Positions 59,648 through 64,000 of a stretch of DNA of 64,000 bases are shown here, in pieces (the first letter of the stretch is position 1; each line of letters starts with the position of its first letter). The position numbers and the translations under genes are program-made. A model generated the notes under the pieces. It was not told the DNA's origin, searched no databases, and worked only from the letters and a program-made list of their open reading frames with translations. Origin of the DNA: Agelaius tricolor (lineage: Eukaryota; Chordata; Aves; Passeriformes; Icteridae); assembly GCA_023055355.1 (NCBI GenBank), contig JALJCS010000018.1, forward strand, positions 620,001-684,000. Reading direction: 5' to 3'.

Positions 59648-62600
59648 ACAGTACTGCAATGAACAGAGTCTAATATGTATGTCCTCACCAGCCTCAACTG
59701 CTCAGCTTGATTTTGTATTATTCCCCTGCTAAGCATTAGTAGTTTTGTATAAGATCTCCCTTACCACAGAAAATGAGCACAATCTGCCTCTCCATCTAAT
59801 ATTTATGACACTGCAATCTGCCTAAAACTGGGTTTGGATGAATATTCAGCACATAATGGTCTCATTAAACTTGTTCCCCAAATGTCAGCAAGCACAGTTC
59901 AATTTCCTCAGCTGTGCCAGTACTTGAAGATAACCTGAAAATGTTTTCATGGCTACTTATTTAAACCTTGTTTTCATCTCCTCATGTTCAAATATAAGTG
60001 GTGCTGTTCGCTTGTGATTACGTGCCCAGGATGGACATTTCATCCCTTCTCTAGCTGCAGAAATCTTGCTCTTGTAGAAGAGCACTTTAGGACTTTAAGG
60101 TCCTGCATAAGTAGGGAATAAGGCTGGAGTGGCAGGAGCTAAAGAGAAACCAAAAGCTGAATGTGTGTTAAGACTGAGGAGACCAGAGAGAGGCTGCAGA
60201 TATCTGGGCAAGCAGACAGTAGTGCCAGCTGGTGTGACTGGGTGTGCAGAGAAACTCCATGCCCAGTCTTGTGAGCCACCATTCCAGCCAGGCTCCCTGG
60301 GAGCCCAGAGTCTGCAGCTCCCAAGCCTCAGCCTGGCTCTGCTGCTGCCTCTCAGGGGCTCCTCACAATCAGGAGAAATGGATGGGGAATGTTGAGGCTG
60401 CATGGAGCAGATGCTTTATGGACCTTGAAGAATGAGTACTCATTACATGTTTGCCTGAGGGTCAGGATTTAGTCACCCAGGTGGTTTGTGCCAGCCGATA
60501 TTTTAATGATGATTAATAGGTCAGAATCAAACTGTCTCAATAAACACAGAATGGTTTTTATATTCTCTTGCAGGACAGCTCCAGCATTTAGAAACCATTA
60601 CAGCAAAATGCTGTAGTTTCTCAGTCAAGTCTATTGGGTAAAAACTTGTCAAAAGAAAGCTGGGCCACCTTAAATACAGGCAGTTCTGAGGAACCTGTGG
60701 GACTTTGAGAAGGGCCTTTATTTTTGACAGATTTTTGAAATTTGATCAAATCATGTTTCCAGTGTATATTTGACTTTTCCAAGGAGTCTGGTGGTTTCAC
60801 CCTTTATTTCTCTGCTCACCTAAATGGGCCAAAGCACAGCTCAGCTTTCTGTATTTTTGTTAGTGTGTGTGGCATATTTCTGCAGCTTTGCTGCACACAG
60901 GAGGTCATTTCATGTGTGAAGTTGCCTAACTAAACACTGGTGTCTCTTTATGCTTTTGCCAGCCAGCAGGAAATCACACGGCTTTTGAGACAGAACTTGG
61001 CAGGTTAACACCTTGATATGACATGACTGCTTACAGAGTGAGGTTAAACCCAGTTTTGCTAAGATCTCTACCATGCCTTCTGTATCACTGTCAGGTGGGA
61101 ATCCTGTGTGGGAGAGCTCTGCTCTGTGCTGGGGGGATTTGCGACTGCAGATGCAAACCCGTGAGGCAGACCTGGAGCACTCTCAGCACACAGGACATTT
61201 ACCCCTTGCCTTTTCTAATTCTGCTAGCACTTTGCACTACAGAGGCATTACCTCCCAGGGCAATAGTGGCAGACAAGGGCATTTAACTTGTAACCTAAAC
61301 CTAGGATATCACTGAAGGTCTTGGTATTAATTGCCAGTGATGGCAAGGTCTTGGTTTATATCTGGGTATTAGGACAAAGCAGGCTGGTTTTATCCAGCTA
61401 ATCTGCGTACAATATACACAAAGTTTCGTATGTAAGGTTTAAATTGACATGAAAGTACAGCTTTAACACTGGTAGCCTGCAGATCCTGGTTTCAATGGGG
61501 TGGGTAATTATGCTCAAGAGGCAAACTGGCTCATCTGTTACCGTATTTGCTATTGTACCAAACAGTCTGGTCCTTGGGATGATGCTACAGTGCCATCTGG
61601 AGATTCAAAATCCCTGTGGGAATACAGTAATTTTCCTCCCTGGCTTATACTCACTGCTTGTTCTCAGTGATTATTGCACAGGTCCTGTTTAATCACAAGG
61701 CAATACCTGGATAATCACAGAGCAATTTGCAGGAACTTGTGTAGGGGACAGAGGTCCTGGCTGCAGGAGCACAGGAGTGCACAGGAGCAGGGATGATGTT
61801 CCACCAAAGGCAGCTCAGCACAGCCTGGGCTGGCTTCTGGACTAGTGCTTGTCTGACCAGGGTCCTAATTCTCAGTACTTTTAAACCTGTTCTTTCTGCG
61901 TCTCTGAATTCTGTTCTTGCCCCCCCCCCCCAAATTATCTCAGTCTCTACCCAGGGTGTCACTAGTCTGGTCTGGTGGTTTTGCCCCACAGTGATAGAGG
62001 ATGCCAATAAATTCATCTCCAGAGAAGCTGAGCGTGCTAACCAGGCCTGTATCATTGCTGCCTGGCCAAATGTTCCCTCTCTTTGCCTTCAGCTTGCTTT
62101 TCCAGTTGTGAGAGGGTGCCACCCTCCAGCATCTCTTGGTTGCAGGACCAACAGTTCACATTTATCTAGCAGTTGCCTCTGCCCGCAGGATTCTGCATTA
62201 TGTGAATGGTCTCCTTTGCACCTCTCTGTTAGCTGTGGTAAGACTGAAGCCAGACTAACATGAGGTGTTTGGTCCCATCTCTTTGGCTGAGATTCTGAAA
62301 AAGCAAAGTTACAGGCAAACCCATCAGAGCCTTTGGTGGGTCTTGCCTTGGTACAACTTAACAAAAGAAAATGTGATACCTTCTGTCTACAAAAGCACCA
62401 GAATTGTTTGAGCTAAACAGGAATATTGGCACAGGAACAGAATGGCCGTGAATAGGCATAGGCTGGAATTAGAAGAGAGTTTCTGCCCCCCAGAGGAGTA
62501 AAGTTTGGTGGCCAGTCATGGACTTGCAGGAAGGAGAGCAAGGAAGTATTTTTATTATTAAAACTGATACATTGATGTCTAATGAAGTGACCAACTATAC

Positions 62601-63464
62601 AGAGATTTGAGCTTGGTAATTCAGGATCTTCCACTTTGGTCATGTTTCATGGCTTGCATTCTTTGGAATCGAGTACATTGATTTAAAAGAACTGGAGGTT
62701 TTGTGAGTTTTTTTGCTCAGTGGGTGGGGTTTGTGCTCTTAGGGGAAATGCTTGTTAGCTGCAAGGGATAATTTCTTAATACTGAATCAGGAAACAGACA
62801 ACCCAAATGACTGAGGAGCTGCTGGAGACATCCTTACCTTGCTTTACTGTGTGTATTTTAGCAAATCTGTAACGTAGGGTAGTATGAGATGTAACTGTAA
62901 AAAAAGCAGGATTACGGAGGTTAAAGTGAGCAGTACAAGCAAGGGAGAAATGTACTCATACTTTAATAATCCCCAAAACATCTTCAAAGTGGGAGAACAT
63001 AGAGCAACAAACTACATGGAATGTGTGAGTGCTTAGAGATGCAAATCTGGATTGTGCCTTTGTCTGTGGTCAGCTAACTTACTGCCTCTAATTTAGCAAA
63101 ATGTGGCCCTGGGTACTCATCCTCATGTTCTGGCCAGCTGAACTCAGGAGGGTCTGAAAGGCAGGGCATGCTTTGCTCCCCTGTGGTCCCTACATCTCTA
63201 CTTTGCACATCTCTGAAAGCAATCCGTGAAGTTTATTTCTGATTCCAGCAGAGGAAAAATGCAACTGTTTTATTTATGTTTTATTTTCCTTTTGGTTTTG
63301 TGGGTTGGTGTGTTTGGTTTATACATGGATTCAGCTCCTTTGTGGTATAGTGATTTAAAAGAAGAGGGTAAGTTCAGATGCACAGCTTGTGCTGCCAGAG
63401 CTTGATAGTCAGCCCTGGGAAAATAAGGAAAATGAGGGATTTGTTCTGTGCTTGATGACAATAC

Positions 63465-63481
63465 AAAAAAAAAAAAAAAAA
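63465..63481. repeat. A17 homopolymer
   Basis: Seventeen consecutive A residues in the downstream intron. Confidence 0.95.
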
Positions 63482-64000
63482 GTTCACTGTTTGGCATTTT
63501 TAAAAAATTATTAGTTTAAGGAAATGAGAAGGGTTAACCTAAAGCCCTGCTATCAAAGAAAAGCCTTATGAATACTACAGTGAAGGACTGTGTTCTTCTT
63601 ACTGACAAGGATTTTTTCTTGAATGAGTGAATCTTTATTAACTTCAGTGGAATTTTAATTGACACTAAGCTCACCTGCTCTGTGTCACAAGAGAGATTTC
63701 TTTCGAGTCAGCAGAATTAAGTAGTACTGTAGCACTAATGAAGCCTCTGGAGCATTATTTGGCTCTTATAAAACAAAAATTGTGATCAATTAACTGCAAA
63801 TAAATTGGTAGTAGCATATGTGTCTGAAAGCAATCCAGTTATAGAGAGCTAAATGGTCTGATCAATGTCAGCACTGCCTCTCCCCAGCACTCCTAGAGCT
63901 GTGATGCAAACTTTCATTTGGCTTCCAGATGGAGCATCAGAAGCAATAAGGATCACGTAGAAATTCAGAAAATTAAGCAGGCCCAATGGCCCAACTGCCA

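Larger units (their letters stand above)
59642..64000 (+). other. KCNIP1: KCNIP1 intron downstream of the exon (partial)
   Basis: The next coding exon of the family would begin with the codons for ECPSG. No such sequence in the right phase was seen, so the intron runs past the window end. The span holds a C10 run near 61921, a 17-base A run at 63465-63481 and otherwise unremarkable DNA. The longest open frame (61793-62263, + strand, 156 codons) has no recognisable domain and crosses the C run, so it is treated as chance. Confidence 0.75.

Noticed and set aside
61793..62263. A 156-codon plus-strand frame in the downstream intron
   Set aside because: It crosses a C10 run and has no domain. An opposing minus-strand frame overlaps it, and nothing indicates an exon.
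1..64000. Search for CRISPR arrays, bacterial operons, phage or plasmid genes
   Set aside because: No regularly spaced repeats, no operon-like tandem genes and no ribosome-binding-site pattern. All evidence points to vertebrate intronic DNA.

Overview
This window is non-coding intronic DNA from a bird genome, most likely a songbird (passerine). The case for a bird rests on one exon of a vertebrate gene, 3'-end fragments of CR1 LINEs, and many solo LTRs of avian endogenous retrovirus (ERV) type. The passerine call rests on LTR sequence styles I recognise from memory and is less certain. There are no bacterial-type operons, no CRISPR arrays, and I recognised no tRNA or rRNA genes.

The only protein-coding sequence I can defend is one 125-bp internal exon on the + strand at 59517-59641. 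It has a clean AG acceptor and GT donor and encodes the start of the conserved core of KCNIP1 (Kv channel-interacting protein 1, a calcium-binding partner of Kv4 potassium channels). Bases 1-59516 are therefore read as part of the long KCNIP1 intron upstream of this shared exon, and 59642-64000 as the start of the next intron. I found none of the alternative first exons, the optional mini-exon or the next exon.

The rest is mainly transposon debris. Several solo LTRs can be bounded exactly or nearly so from TG...CA-type ends plus target-site duplications (TSDs): 8837-10276 (TSD AGCAG), 16831-17552 (GTCAAG), 36071-36398 (TTGGGG), 50894-51553 (GGAGT/GGAAT) and 55648-56231 (ATGCTC/ATGCTA). Others have good LTR anatomy but imperfect flanks: 45886-46371, 47017-48549, 58531-58964, 15449 to about 15934, and 11136-11353. 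Truncated pieces lie at 7087-7245, 7832-8111, 17640-17829 and 30390-30623. CR1 fragments are at 3005-3115, 34030-34110, 53640-53692 and 55003-55079. No gag, pol or env reading frame was recognised, so every ERV seen is a solo LTR or a fragment. The longer open frames in the window (up to 190 codons) are mostly chance frames in GC-rich LTR DNA.

The most unusual non-transposon signals are small: two interlocked inverted repeats in a pseudoknot-like order (26398-26431) directly after a perfect 28-bp tandem duplication; a perfect 22-bp palindrome (29440-29461); a perfect 11-bp-arm hairpin (21821-21848); a CpG-dense patch outside any recognised repeat (13920-14110); and a 23-base G run (37260-37282). 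I did not find a new multi-gene system, and the sequence does not support claiming one.
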